A stretch of 64,000 bases of DNA, taken from Antennarius striatus. Its lineage: Eukaryota; Chordata; Actinopteri; Lophiiformes; Antennariidae. The notes under the pieces were generated by a model. The model did not search any database and was not told the origin of the DNA. It was given only the letters and a program-made list of their open reading frames with translations. Made by a program: the position numbers and the translations under genes. This document shows positions 34,421-47,618 of this stretch, one piece after another (position 1 is the first letter of the stretch; the number at the start of each line of letters is the position of its first letter). The stretch lies in contig NC_090797.1 in NCBI RefSeq assembly GCF_040054535.1, positions 10,267,001-10,331,000 on the forward strand. Reading direction: 5' to 3'.

Positions 34421-35689
34421 GTCTTCAGAAGAGTGACAAGTTGTGAGAAAATACCTGCCAGTTTTCCACATTTTGGCTTAAACTTATTTTTGAGAAAGTA
34501 GAAGCTTTTCTTTCACTTACAGAAAAAGGCGTATTTGACCAAAAGTCCAAACAGGAAGTGAGAATATGGGATCCGATGTCAAAATGGTAGTTTGTTCTGA
34601 AGTTTTTGGCAGGTGTTGTGGGAAATTGTCTTTGGCTTTAGAAAATTGTGTTAAAAAGAAGATATAAACAAGTAACAAGACAGGACAGAGCTGCAGGGAT
34701 ACTGTATCAACATACCAAATGATTTAAATATTAAAATAATATAATTTAAAGATCATACACTTCACACCTAACACTGTAATTGCATTTGGCAAAAAGGAGT
34801 AGCGCTATTCTTACATTGTGTTCATTCTAATAGCCCCTCTTTCACGTTTAAAGTGCTAAAAGCTTAGCTGCGGTGGTTATGTGATGCAAAATTGAAACAG
34901 TCACCTAAGAAATTGATCCACGTCTGTTGGGACACGACTACCCCCTAATCAGACACTGTTAGGGCAGATCTATAACCAGAACCCCCTTTCCCTTCCTACT
35001 GGGGAATCTGATAATCAGGTTTCTCCAAATGAAATTGTTCCCTAAGAAATGTTCCCTAAGAAAGTGTTTTGCACTGATCCGATGTCCCTTGGATATATTA
35101 GCTGCCATTGAAATCAAAAAGATGCGCTAAGCTCTGAAAAGTCAGGCCAATCTTGGTACTACTTAATATTTCTAATGTTTTCATAGTGAGCTGATCATCC
35201 ACAGAATCATATGGTCAGTGCTATTTGTGACAAGAAAATGTGATCAAGTCCGTCCAAAACTTCCGGTGGAACGTTACGTCAGGTCGTTTCTGGAGGGCCA
35301 CACAAAACCAGTTTTGTATCTCAGCGCCGTACGTTTGGTAGATGAAGAAAGGAGAGTTTCCATCAACATGAGGAGGAGTGAAGACAGACTAGATGTGTTC
35401 TCGGGGGTGAACTGTGTTTCTAAGGATGTAAAAGCCCTTATAGGAGAGGTTGGAGGTGAAGCTGACAGTTTGTATAGTGATATATCTCAGCCCACACCAC
35501 ACACCAGAGAATGAAGGCCTCTATCCCTGCCTGTCTGCTCATGGAGCTCAGAAAGAGACATGGACAAAAAGAAAAAAAATAAAATAGAAACATCTGTTAA
35601 TAAATGAGCCTCTGATGGCAGCATTGTGTCAATGCTCCTTCTTTCCTCTCTCCTTCCTTCCTGCTATCTATCCTGCATTCCAGCACAGC

Positions 35690-36000
35690 TTTGGCGAGCT
35701 TCAGTGGTGGGAAGAGAGGCATAGTGGGAGAGGATCAAACAGCTAAACGAGGGGCTAAAGATACTGGGGGCAGATTAGCGCCACTTCCCACAATGCCGAC
35801 AGCTGCTCATAACCACACTGGGCCTAAAGGTAGCTGCCGTCTGCTGCCCATAATACAATAGGAGGGGAGGATCAGCATGCGCGCTGGAAAACATGTGTTA
35901 TCATCACAAAGGGATTGTCAGCTTCAAACGCCTTACATCCCTCCGCCATCCCTCAGGATCAAACAGGCTGTTGGCTGAGCGGTTAGCTCTCCAGTCTAGT
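35690..36000. promoter_or_regulatory. Candidate conserved noncoding element
   Basis: Unique block including AGATTAGCGCCACTTCCCAC and GCTGCCCATAATACAATAGG. It ends where a (TTTC)n tract begins (36043-36067). No frame with splice sites is seen. Confidence 0.25.
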
Positions 36001-36289
36001 CACATCCCTATTCTCCACTCCTCACTCTCCTTCCTTCGCTCTTTCTTTCTTTCTTTCTTTCTTTCTTTTTCGCCCCCTCTTTTCCTTTCTCCTCCTCAGC
36101 GGGGCCTAATCTCGGTCCCTGTTATCCTCAAAGCCATCGTTGTTCATAAAGCGCTCCTGACGACGCTGTCGGACAAATAATCGAGACAATCACTTTTGTG
36201 TGGAGTTTGTCTCTCTCTCCCTCCCCACCACCACCTCCCCATTCCCTCCCCTTTTAAATGATCAGCAACACAGGATCTTATTGTGGGGC

Positions 36290-36600
36290 TCTTTTTATAT
36301 ATCTCAAAGCAATACATTGTTTCCCCTGAATTCTCCGACAACCTCAGAGCCATACTCAGCATCATAAATAGAAGAACGTCTGAAAAAAAAAAGAAAGAAA
36401 AAAGATAGGGGAGCGCTTTGTTCCTCATTGTGATAGATGAACTCTCTAACTCAATCCAGAGGCTGGAGCTGAATGTATCTGCTGATATGAATGGTGTCAC
36501 ATTATGAGGCAACAATTACAAGAATTAGATGGGGATTGTGCACAGCAAGAAGAAGTCACACTAATCACATCCTCCAACACAGGAGATCTGTTCCATCCAT
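36290..36600. promoter_or_regulatory. Candidate conserved noncoding element
   Basis: Unique sequence with ACAATTACAAGAATTAGATG (36510-36529) and GTCACACTAATCACATCCTC, interrupted by an A-rich run at 36384-36400. It is not coding in any frame I could support. Confidence 0.25.
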
Positions 36601-36609
36601 TTCTCTTTT

Positions 36610-38038
36610 GTCTTTTCTCAGTTGGGAGTGATTTCCTACGCAACACAAATGTAAACACATAAAAATGAAGAAAGAGAAACAATGGCGACGTTATTACGCT
36701 CCAATCGTCTATAAATATGCTATTCGCACTCAACCGGGTGACATTTAAATGAACAATTTCCTCAGCGCAAGATCAGCTGAGGGATCGAATTTGCAGTTTA
36801 TCCTCAATGAAAACATGCGTGTTATTATTATATGGCCTGTTTAAGCTTTAAATGTCATATTTCTGCTCTTTTTTTCTCCCTTCACACAGTCAATCATACA
36901 TACAGGTCCAGTTTGACCCCAGAGAAATGCTGATGCAGCAGGTTTGGTCTGACCCCGACACACAGCACTTTACATTACTTGTGTTATTTCCACAGATGAA
37001 TCTCTTTTTTGAGTGGGCATTCAAACATTTGGTATTTTAGAAACTATATTGCACAGATGGACACATTTAACAGATTAAATAAATGCAAATACATTTTTAT
37101 TTAATCATCTTATCATTTCAAGACTCTTTTTCTTTTCCATTTTCATTTCTCCCCCCCTCCCACCACACATCCATCTATCCATGCATTCATACAGAGATAT
37201 TTTAACATCTATACCATAAATCACTTTTGCACAAACAGCACTTTAACCTCACACCCAAATATTCAACCCTGACAGAAACGAGAGCTCTCGTCTAACAGTT
37301 TGGTTTATCTTCTTTTCGGTTTTTACAGTTGAATTAATTGCTCTTTAAAAAAGAAATAAAAAAATTATTAACAGGAGAAAAAGTTGTCCAGTAGAGATTT
37401 ATCTAACACTTTTTTTTCCTTCAGTCTGTAGTAAAAACAGAAAAAAAAGGAAAAAAAAAAGTTTTGGCGAAAAATGTTGATGATTGGTGTCTCAATTTTC
37501 TTGCCAAACCACATAAAGTCTGTGATTGATGATATGTCTGATGTTGTGATTGAAGGTAACACCTTTTTTGTGAGAAAAAAAAAAAAAAAAAAGAAGAAGA
37601 GGAAGAAGAGATGAAGAGATGAAGAGCTGATTCCTCTTGAGACCTTTTTAGCTCCTGGTTTTCTGCTTTGTCCAGTAGATGCCAGCAGTGAACCATTTAA
37701 AATGTTCCATCCTGTCTCCCCCTACCCACCCACCCCCCACCCCCCCCCCCCCCCCACACACACACACACGCATAATTCGAGGGCACTCTGCACGGAGCTG
37801 CTCTGGAGTTGGAGATGGTACAGATGGCTGGCCTGAACGCAACACTTATCCAGACATTTCACTGTTCGCAGAATGATATCAAAGTCAACTCAAAATGGAG
37901 GCTGTGCCATTAACTTGAAACAAATTCTAACACTTCCAACAAAATTGTATTGTGAGGAAAGTCGCCGCAGATTTGGTCAGCGTTCAGCACAGATGTCCCC
38001 CCCACTCCTCCCCACCCCGTTCCCTCCTCCCCACCCCC

Positions 38039-38070
<32 letters not shown>

Positions 38071-38980
38071 CTTAAATAAAATCTAGTGCTCACATCCTCT
38101 TAAAAAATTCAGCTGTGGATTTTATGGGGGGGGGGGGTAAATGCTTACAGTTATAATGTTTTAATCCAGATTGCATTCAGACACATTTATTTATTGCAGA
38201 GCGTGTGAGTTTAAATTGTGCATCCAAAAAAAAAAAAAGAAAAAAAAAAAGGGCTGAATTCTGTGAAATGTGATGGAATGAGTGAAGCAGCGACATCTAG
38301 TTATTATTATCTAGTTATTATTATCATTTACATGCTCCTGTGCGTCAATTTCATAATTCCAGGGGGGGAGGCGGGGGGGGGGGGGGTGGTGAAAACGTTT
38401 TCCCTCTATTTTGATTTTTTTCCCCCGACCTTTCCCATCTGCACCACCTTCAGATCCAAAACATCAAATCTCCAACATGTAGGCAGTAATTTAAAGGTTA
38501 CAGTGCAAACGTCATCGCATTTAATACACGTGGATTAAAATAACCCCACGGACTCCTTTCTCCAAAAATGTGTCCGTCGCTTTTCAAAAAAAAAAAAAGA
38601 AGAAAAAAGAAAAAAAAAGAAGTGTTTATTACATTTTGTTGCACTCGTAACCAAGGTTACGTTTATTTTATTTTTTACCATTTCAGCCTGAATGCCCTCT
38701 TTCTCCCAGTCATTCATGCGCTGCTTCCCACTCTGATCCGTGGGGGTCCCCCCTGCGCGTCACGTAACATCAACGCATTTTGGGAGCTGAATAGCCGTGA
38801 CAACACCGGGGGTACCTGCAATTCTCACATCCACCACCCCACCCCCCCACACACACACATACACACACAAAAACATATTTGTCGCTCGTTTCAGAAGTGA
38901 AACTCACTCTGAGGTCATCCGTGTGCGTGTTTGGTGACCACAGTTTGCGCGCCAACAATAGGATATCTATGCCTATTTCT
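36610..38980. other. Low-complexity and G/C-homopolymer region
   Basis: Poly-A/T runs, a (GT)n array (38039-38066), C-runs (37733-37755) and G-runs (38126-38138, 38362-38390). No gene was found. Short open frames here are simple-sequence artefacts. Confidence 0.6.
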
Positions 38981-39142
38981 GGGAGGGCGGGGCTCCCGGG
39001 ACCTGACCTCCCCTTGTGATTGGTTGGCTTGCTTTGCTGGGAGAAGTTTACTTTGGAGGGTGCTCTATGTTAGATTTTTCTCTTCCAATTAAATGTGGAA
39101 TGCAGCTCTCTCGAAGGCCATTTGAAGTGTGCAGTGTTTGCA

Positions 39143-39178
<36 letters not shown>

Positions 39179-39232
39179 TTTGTCTCCACACAGAGGTCTT
39201 TGAGCTGAGACGAGACAACATTCCGAGAGCAG
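38981..39232 (+). promoter_or_regulatory. Promoter-like segment with a possible noncoding exon
   Basis: A GC box (GGGAGGGCGGGGC, 38981-38993) and an inverted CCAAT box (GATTGG, 39018-39023) are spaced as in a TATA-less promoter. About 200 bases on, a strong donor (GCAG|GTAAGA, exon end 39232) follows a purine-rich 39-base stretch that itself begins after a TCTCCACACAG acceptor (39193). So either a first exon containing a (TG)n run or a small internal exon is possible. No ATG-led frame is recognisable. A noncoding RNA or an untranslated first exon of a distant gene would fit. Confidence 0.35.
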
Positions 39233-39423
39233 GTAAGATGGGACCTGAACTTGTTGGGTTATTTTTCCACGCTGTCTTCTGTGTTCGTTCGATTCCGTCT
39301 ACGTTTGCCACCGTGACCCTTAGGAGGAAGCGAGGAGGCTGGGATCGCCAGAGCAGATTATTTTGCGCAAAAATTTCTTCGTATTCTGCGAGGAATTACA
39401 CTTTTTTTTTTTGTTTTTGCAAA

Positions 39424-39460
<37 letters not shown>

Positions 39461-40320
39461 CTCGTGAGTCATGCGGGGCTTCTGGCTCCGTGTTTACTGC
39501 TTGTCACAGGTGTCCTTTGTCTGGATGTGATTAGCGCCAGCCTCGAACTTCATGCACAGCAGAAAACACTCCGCACTTTCAAAGAGTCCGTTTTGGACAG
39601 AAGACTATTGTTGTGGGTGGCGAGTCAAAGGAAAACGTCACCGATTGCTGGGAACTTTGGTGTGCGGTGCAAACAGAAAAACAGAAAAACACAAATATTA
39701 GCACCCGGACTCAAATGTGAAAAGAGAGGTGGAAATAAAAGACAATTTGAACTTAATGAACATGCATTAGTGGCATAGAAGTGCTTTCATCAGACTCCTT
39801 TTCAAACGTGTTTTCACATCCCCTCAGATGCAACATCACAGCACCAGTGAATCTGACAGGGAGGAGAGAAAGTCTTTATTTAGACTCAAATGGGTCTCAT
39901 CTGAAATAATGAATATGTCCTTGAGAAAAACAAAGAGCGCCACAAAAACGGGCTACTCTTCTACAGAGGCACCGGAGATGGCAGATAATTGTTTTCAAGT
40001 CTAGCACTGCTCTGTAAATGAGTTTGTTCTGCAGGCAACTAACTGTTTCTTTCCTTCCTTTCATTTCTCTCTCATTTTCACATATACATACATTTTTGAT
40101 TTTCTTCTCTTTGCCTTTGTATCCTTGTTATCTGGCCTCCATATTTACCCTCTCCCTGGCTCTTGCATCGTCCTCTCTTTCACTTTTTCTCTTAATCTTT
40201 CTCCCCCTCTTTTCTCTCAGTTCTACATTCTTTGGAGAGGTGGCTTTTTTTTTCTTCTTTCTTTTTTTTACATCTTGGCTTTACTCGCTGTTCTCTTTCT
40301 TTGTTTCGTTTGCGCACTAG
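39233..40320. other. Flank of the promoter-like segment, CT-rich
   Basis: It includes a (GT)n array (39427-39458) and a long pyrimidine-rich tract (40045-40300). No coding exon is recognised. Confidence 0.5.
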
Positions 40321-40324
40321 GTGA

Positions 40325-40520
40325 CAACAGAAGAATTCTCTATGTCACTATGCGTTGTTCATGGCAAATAGTTTACCTTGACTTCAACAGATTAATCTGG
40401 CTGCAGTCCATTCTGCTCTAACTGTGCTCCATAGCAATTGAACATTCTCACAAAGCAGCAATGAATTCTGCTGTAAGCCATTGTGGACAGAAGCAGCTGT
40501 GACAGTTGTTCTTTCAGTCG
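40325..40520. promoter_or_regulatory. Candidate conserved noncoding element
   Basis: Unique block with ACAGATTAATCTGGCTGCAG (TAATC cores), ATAGCAATTGAAC and CCATTGTGGACAG (a CATTGTG SOX-like site). No coding frame was found. Confidence 0.3.
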
Positions 40521-40866
40521 GAATCAAATGATACTCAAGGAGTAGTTTTAAGGAGCCTCTCCCCTTCCTAATCTACAGATTTCTCCTTTAATTTATACAA
40601 GTAAGTTTTTACCTTTAAACAAACAGGTAAGGTAATAAAATAAGAAATTAGAAATATTACTGATTCATACATCCTTTCATAACGTTGTGACATTTTGATG
40701 GAGAACTAGAAAGGACATGCACAAAAGAAATCCTTCTTTTTGACAGTTGTGTTAAATTCTCCCAGGAGCGACCACTCAAGTTCAAAAGTATATAAAATGT
40801 AAAGATAAGAAAATAGAAGGAACCATGAAGGGACTTCAGGTCCCATTCAAAGGGGTTTTTCAATTT

Positions 40867-41215
40867 CATTCATTCATACATTCATTTTCTTTCGCTGTTG
40901 GGGGTCACGGTGAGCTGGAGCCTATCGCAGCTGACTGGGGACATGAGGAAGGGTATACTCTGGGTGTGACGCCAGTGCACCGCGGAGCCACATGCAGACA
41001 GACAAACACTCATGAATAAACACACCTACGGGTAATTTGGGACCGGCCACTTCACCAGAAGTGCATGTTTTTGGAGGTGGGAAGGAGCCGGAGAGCCTGG
41101 AGAGCACTGACGCAGACACCGGCGAATATGCAAACTCTGCACAGAGCGGGACTCGAACCAGCAACCACTTTACCATGCAGCGACAACACTACCCACTGCA
41201 CCACCGTGCCGCCCC
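40867..41215 (-). mobile_element. Full-length tRNA-derived SINE, inverted
   Basis: This is the reverse complement of the 27364-27711 element. An ATTC tail at 40867-40886 comes first and the tRNA-like head ends at 41215. The B box appears as GGACTCGAACC (41149-41159) and the A box as CCACTGCACCA (41193-41203). Both pol III boxes look intact, although the body is diverged from the other full-length copy. Confidence 0.8.
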
Positions 41216-42585
41216 GTTTTGAAAGTTTTATTCATTAGTTTCTAAGTCTGTTGTTCCACCTGACAGCAGCAGAGATAGATCAATACCGAATGTGACGTCT
41301 GCGTCATAGGGAAAGGTGGTGTATTATGTGTGCACATTATAATCTAAAGATTTTAAAAGTCTCATTAATATCTTTTAATTGTGCTATTAAAAAGGAAGTC
41401 ATTCCACCACATATGTCTTTCAAGGTCAGGCATGTGAGGTCAAGAGGTCACAGAGTGAAATCAAGCACTGTGTAACACTGAAGGTGTTGGTGATCTCCAA
41501 TTAAGACCTCCAATCATTACTTGTCAAATTCAGCAACCAGGTTTACAGGAAGTGTTTTTAAAAAAAAAATCTATCTAAGTGTTCATACGAGGCATACAGG
41601 GAGGGGTGAGTGATAAAACCTTTATACAAGTACATTTTAAATGAATACGACTCACACAGGATTTCATAAAAAATGATATATTATCGAAGGTTAACATCTA
41701 ATGTATGTTTTTGCCTTACATATATTTCATTCATGCATCGTAGGACATGAAAGACTTTAACCTCCTATTCACTGAAGGGTCAGTGTGGAGTGTGGAAACA
41801 TTGTGGTTTCAAAGTTCACTAGAGATGGTAAAGTTGATAAAAACATCAATCTATATATTTGTGATAAAAGTTTTAATGGCCCAGCTGATGCTCTGGCAAA
41901 CACCTGGAAAACTTTGTCGGTCATTAACTTTCAGGAAAAACTCCTTGAGGAAAAAAAATATGATGGGTCAAACAAGGTTATACTGACGGTATACTTTGAT
42001 TGAAAATATAAATCAAACTCATGAAAGGAACACAGTTTGATTGACAAAGCAGCATAGTTGATGATTAAAATGTCTCCAGCCAAATAGGATTGATTACAGT
42101 TGGATTTCCAGAGGAGGAAGTTTTTGTTTAAAGTAGTAATACAGTATCTGATTTGTTTGTGAAGTCATTACAAGTCTCAAACCAGAGCAGAAGCAAACAA
42201 ATATGAGGCCCTGAACATGTTCCAATAAACATGTTAAAATGAACAACTTGTGAGGAAGCGATTAGATCAGCAGCAGGATATCCTCTTAACAGATTACATC
42301 ATAATCATATAATATAATAAAATATTCTCATAGTAAATACATGATGCATTTCTTCCAAGTTCTGCGTGGGGACTTTTAATAAATCAATCTGAAAAATTCT
42401 GGCAATGCCCAAAATAAGACTGCTTGAAATATTGAATCTAATTCTCAGTTTCCAGACAGTAGTTCTGTAGAGAAGAGAGGACTTCCTCCCTTCCTTCCTT
42501 TTCTCCTTCACTTCTTGTTCTCTAGGGTTTTCTATCCCCAGGGTACCACTCTGGGAAGCCCGCAGTCCCTTGAGAACCCTATTAA
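41216..42585. other. Intergenic DNA, nothing recognised
   Basis: Mostly AT-rich unique DNA. Overlapping 70-80-codon frames at 41747-42003 have no recognisable domain and no splice context. Confidence 0.5.
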
Positions 42586-43140
42586 GCCCTCTCTGACTGG
42601 ATAATAATGGCTTTCCAATGTCGCCTATTTAGACTGCAAGTTTCCATTAAATCTCACTGTGTCATTACAGTTCATATTCTTAATTATGCAGCAAATGTCC
42701 CCAAGGGAATATCATGGAGGCCACTACTCCACAATCTGTCCATATGGCACTTAATTAAAAGTTTTCTTAAGAATAAATTGCATTCAATTCAATTAAAACT
42801 GTAATGTCATACCGAAATAATGGGCAAAGCCTCCTACAACGTGGAGCTCAGAACACACACAAAAATATTTTTTCTTTTTTTTTGCAATGTTTGCAATGGG
42901 AAAAGTGCATATCTTCCTTCCAAAAAAGCCCTCTAGTAGAAAATATGCAAAAAGCAAATATCACCAAAGCCTCCTACATGCCACCGAGCCCCAGGCAACA
43001 AGCGCGCTTGAACACTCAAGCTATTTCTAGATTCCACTCTTGGAATTCACACCATGACAAATGAACCATTGGAGTTTGGAATTCCTATTTATCTGCGGCG
43101 CACAGAGGCACTTGATTTGGGGTGTGAAGAATAAAGGAAT
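42586..43140. promoter_or_regulatory. Candidate conserved noncoding element(s)
   Basis: Two unique blocks (42590-42780 and 42890-43130) hold TTCTTAATTATGCAGC, GGCACTTAATTAAAAG and GAACACTCAAGCTATTTC motifs and no simple repeats apart from a short T-run between them. They have the look of deeply conserved developmental enhancers; this is inference only. Confidence 0.3.
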
Positions 43141-43439
43141 TATACGGACAAAGCACCAGACGACTTAAAGGATAAATGATAAAAAATAAATAAATAGATT
43201 GTGCGTGTGTTTTTCTCCTCTGAAGCCAGAGTTGTTTGTTCATCTGATGGAGGGCGTTTAGGTGGGCGTGTCCTTATCATCTGGATGCTTCTGATCTCGC
43301 CAAAGCAAGACCATTTCAAATAAGCGGCATCTGATATATTAAAACGTCCCGTGTCACAGATGTGCTTCCACCAGCCCTGCAGGATTATTTACAGGAAAAA
43401 AAAAGAAAAAAAGATGCTACTTTTGAGCAACAAATGCTC

Positions 43440-44110
43440 TTTCATTTCTTTTTCTCGACCAGCTTGACGCCGCAGTGAGTTCATCTCCGACGCACACCTC
43501 GAATAATCACGCTTTTGCTTCAGCCGGCAACTTCTTAACCTCCGCCTGCAGCTCCGAGCGCCATCTCGCACACGGGCGAGCATTGGTTGGGAGTGGAAGA
43601 GTCCATTTGGTAAAGTAGGCTGCTGTTCCCTGCACCCCATCTGTTGGGTGTGAGATGCTGACTTCATCTGTTGACGACGCGGCGGTGGCTAGGGAACCAG
43701 GGATGAGTTGATTTCCCTCTTTCGCTGGTTGAGCAGTGAAGGGCCCTAAAGCGTAAACAAAGTGTTTTTCTTGTTCTAAACACAGTCTTGGCTCAGCGCT
43801 GGCTTGGACTTGGCTGCCACGTGGGTGTGCGTTCATCTATGTGTGTGTGTGTGTGTGTGTGCTGCTCACTCAACCTCACTCTAAAGGCCTGTATGGTGCC
43901 TTCCATACAAACACCCCCCAACCAGCAGCCTACAGGTGATTAGAACACACAAACACGCTCAAAAGCACCACACCCACCCTTCGACAACCACACCCACACA
44001 CATCCCTTACGGACGAGAACGCGCCACGCCGCGTCTGAGTAATCGCACCACTGAATGTCAACGCATTGACGGATACCTCTGAAAGGAAGCGCGCTTAAAA
44101 AGATAGAAAA
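43440..44110. other. CpG-bearing patches, no gene called
   Basis: Two CpG-richer stretches (43450-43600 and 44005-44100) flank a (GT)n run at 43841-43860. The first contains AGCATTGGTTGG, an inverted CCAAT-like site. No exon with splice sites and a recognisable product was found. Confidence 0.35.
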
Positions 44111-45000
44111 GGTCGGGGGTCAGATCGTTTCATTCCAATCACTGCATGCTGGTATTTCTCATTTGCTGCCTACACACAAATCTTGTCACTCACAGAAAAA
44201 ACAAAAAAAAACAACAACAGAGGGTTTGGAATCAATCACGCAATTACATTTTCACATAGTTTAGCCGCGTCAAAAAACAACTCTTTATCACTGCAACCAT
44301 TCACCCTGATGTAACAAGGAAGGCTATTATAGGTGGAGTGGAGGTGGACGATGATAGATTGTCAGAGTTATGTGGCCTCGACCTGCTGTCTGCCCTCTGG
44401 AAATGTGTGTGTGTGTGTGTGTGTTTGTGTTTGTGTGCTTTAAAGAGATATCTGGGCAAAGCATTTATTTCAAATGGCCATAAGTATTTCAGCTGCTAAA
44501 GGTATAATTGATTTAACTTGCTGACCAGTGTGCAGCCGATGAAATGAAAACCAGAGGGAGGCTGAAAGAGTCTTCGTGAGAGACAGAAGAATGACAGCGA
44601 GAGAAAGGAGCATAAATGAATTTGTCCTTTTGCCTGCACAGCAGCCACCGCATACAATAACTCACAATGTGGACTATAGTGAAAACATTTGCTGTCAACA
44701 GCCAGTCTGTCTGTTCTAAGCCAGTCCAACAGATGTGTTCTCACCCAAAGACTTATGCAGCTGCTGCCGCTGCCGCTCCTGTGTGTGATTTCTGTTATAT
44801 GTGTGTTAGCCTGCCTACGTGTGTGTGTGTGTGTACACGGCTGTGTTTACCCCCAGTTCAAGCAGGGTTTATGGGCATAACAGTATGTGTGCCTTCATAA
44901 CTTTAAAAAAAAAAAAAAAGCATCATAAATAAACTGAAAAGCCCAAATGTGCTCTAGTTAGAGTTGATGTTGATTGGACTACCATATGAACACATTCTTG
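44111..45000. other. Intergenic, simple repeats only
   Basis: (GT)n at 44405-44424, A-run at 44905-44919. Nothing else is supported. Confidence 0.5.
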
Positions 45001-45240
45001 GACATTGTCCTGGTCCCCTGGGTGGACGCAGGCTCAGTTTGGATTGCTGGACTCTGGATCCTCTCTGCCCCGGGAGAAGCCTTCAAGGGACTGGGGGAGG
45101 GGGGGGGGGCATCCTGCGCCCCAGTTTAGCCTCTCATTCTGGTTCAGGGCACCTGGGTGGCTGCCCTAACCCCCAACACCCATCCGTCCACCCCCGGTGG
45201 CCAGGACCAAGCCGGCCTCCTTTGTGGAATGTGTGTTTCA
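45001..45240. repeat. Isolated GC-rich block of uncertain origin
   Basis: A 240-base block far more GC-rich than both flanks, with GGTCCCCTGGGTGGACGCAG and CACCCCCGGTGGCCAGGACC. It has abrupt edges and no coding frame of note. The style resembles GC-rich fragments of fish transposons, but I cannot name one. Confidence 0.3.
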
Positions 45241-46620
45241 CCAGTATCCTAAAAGGTAGTCAAGTCAACAAAGATGCTCTTAACCTTTCACCAGGTTTAT
45301 TTTATTTTATTTTTTTATACGATAATAATAAGAGATAATTTATTAGAAGTAAATATTACGCTATTTTAAGTAAGCTTAATCTTTATTCCCCCCCCAAAAA
45401 TATGCTATTGGATGCAGTCGTCTATCCCTTCTCTTCTTTTTTTTGTCATAACCAAACTTCACACATGAACTGTAGAGAGATGTAGTCACTTTTACATTTG
45501 TTTCCATGGTATAAATTGTTTTAGGTGACAAATACCATGGTGGTCATATGCATCTCACAGGTAAACAATGCAGTTATTTTAAAAAAATTCACATAAACTG
45601 ACCGATACAACAAAAAAGTCCAGATTACAAAATAATTCAGATGCAGTGTGAAGCGTAAATAACAACATTTACAAAATTAACTGTGTTAACTAACACTGAT
45701 TCGTTAGTCCATGTTGGAATATCTTGTACACGTGTTCTGACCCTCATCCCAATATTTGTTTGGAAACTTTCCTTTGTTGCACTTTCATTTTCAATTATTT
45801 TATTTAACTGTTTACCTGAAAAATGTTCCAATCTGATGTCTTTGATCAATCTGCACCTGGAATATTATTTGTCTCTATTTTCTGCCTTAGATCAATGATT
45901 AATCAGTTATTCCCAGAAAGAATCAGATAAAATAAAATATACTTAGGCACCACTGTGGGACAGAATGATATATTTACACGACAGGACTTGACAGTGTCGA
46001 GAGACAAGGATTAATTCACAGTCGACTCACATTTTAAGTGTTGGCCCTCTCAGCAAACCCTTAAATACGAAGAACACAGACATCAAATCCACCCATCTGT
46101 TGCTGTTAGATCATTCACTCTGCTGTTATTGATCAGAACGCCACCATAAAGTGTGGGAAAAGAAGAAATTACAGCAGCCCTGAAGTTAAAGTTCAGCTAA
46201 TCTGAATTTCACAGCCAAGAGAAGAATTACATTACTTTCTTTGAACAGTTTTTCATGTTTTCATTCAGAATAGAGTTGTTCTTTCCCCCCCGTGGGTGGA
46301 TTTATTAATCCATATATGACATATAACTATAAATTATCTTACTCAGTCAAACTGATGAAGTCATATAATCAAGTGTTTCATAGGATTTTTATTACAGTTG
46401 GTTTTGTTGAGTTCAATCCATGACATAAACTTTAAAAACCTGTAAAAAGCAACTCCATGAAAAAACAAAAAACAAAAACCAACCAAAGGGAAAAAAATGT
46501 GATTAAAGTTTGTGGTGTGTTTTGCGCCGTGAATCATCTCCATAGGCGTCACATTATCACAAGGCAGGAAATGTGCTCCTGTCAACTCTGTGCTCTCTAG
46601 ACGTGCACGGTGACACTGTT
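45241..46620. other. AT-rich intergenic DNA, nothing recognised
   Basis: No coding or RNA gene was seen; ordinary AT-rich composition. Confidence 0.5.
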
Positions 46621-46684
46621 GCACTGAAAAAACTACACACACACACAGCACCCTTATGCATGTGTGTGTGCATATGCATGATTG

Positions 46685-47001
<317 letters not shown>

Positions 47002-47094
47002 CAATATAAAAACTCACCGACACACATACACTCCCCCCACACAAATGCAGCCCCAACACCCCCCCCCCAAAAAAAGTCCAGTTACATTCTTCTC

Positions 47095-47415
47095 TGTTAA
47101 TTGACTGTCATTACAGCTGGAGAGATTAACTCCAGCCCAATCCCTGCTAGATAAAGACTACAGACACAGCGGCCAAACTGGGCTGGGATGACGGTTTGGT
47201 GGCGGTGGATGGAAGTGGGCGGAGGGGGTTAATACCACCGCATCTCCTATTTGTTATTGATATTTACAGGCTGTCTCGTCCCTCCCTGGTCGCCTCTGCC
47301 CCTCCTCTGCTCATCACCCATAGGGATTAGCGTTAATGGCAGGCTTACGGAGAAAGCGAGCCCCTGTCAAACCAATGTCCCCTCTTTGCCATCTCCCAGA
47401 TTAGCTGACGCTTTG
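47095..47415. promoter_or_regulatory. Candidate conserved noncoding element
   Basis: Unique block set between two huge opposite-strand dinucleotide arrays. It contains GAGATTAACTCC, ATAGGGATTAGCGTTAATGG (GGATTA, OTX/PITX-like) and CAGATTAGCTGACG. Its survival between unstable repeats suggests constraint; that is inference. Confidence 0.35.
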
Positions 47416-47519
47416 TGATGGGCCCCCTCTGCAAGACACAAGCCTCCAAGTGGAGGGGAAAGGAAGGAACTTTGTCTAAACTTCTCTTGAAGTGGTGAAA
47501 AAAGGAGCTTGAAGCAATG

Positions 47520-47522
<3 letters not shown>

Positions 47523-47616
<94 letters not shown>
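47523..47616. repeat. (TG)n microsatellite, ~47 units
   Basis: Uninterrupted 94-base TG run, complementary in sense to the (CA)n array 500 bases upstream. Confidence 0.95.

Positions 47617-47618
<2 letters not shown>

Noticed and set aside
35218..35514. 98-codon frame beginning MLFVTRKCDQVRPKLP
   Set aside because: Composition is mildly coding-like, but there is no known motif, no promoter or splice context, and it lies among noncoding DNA. A protein search would decide.
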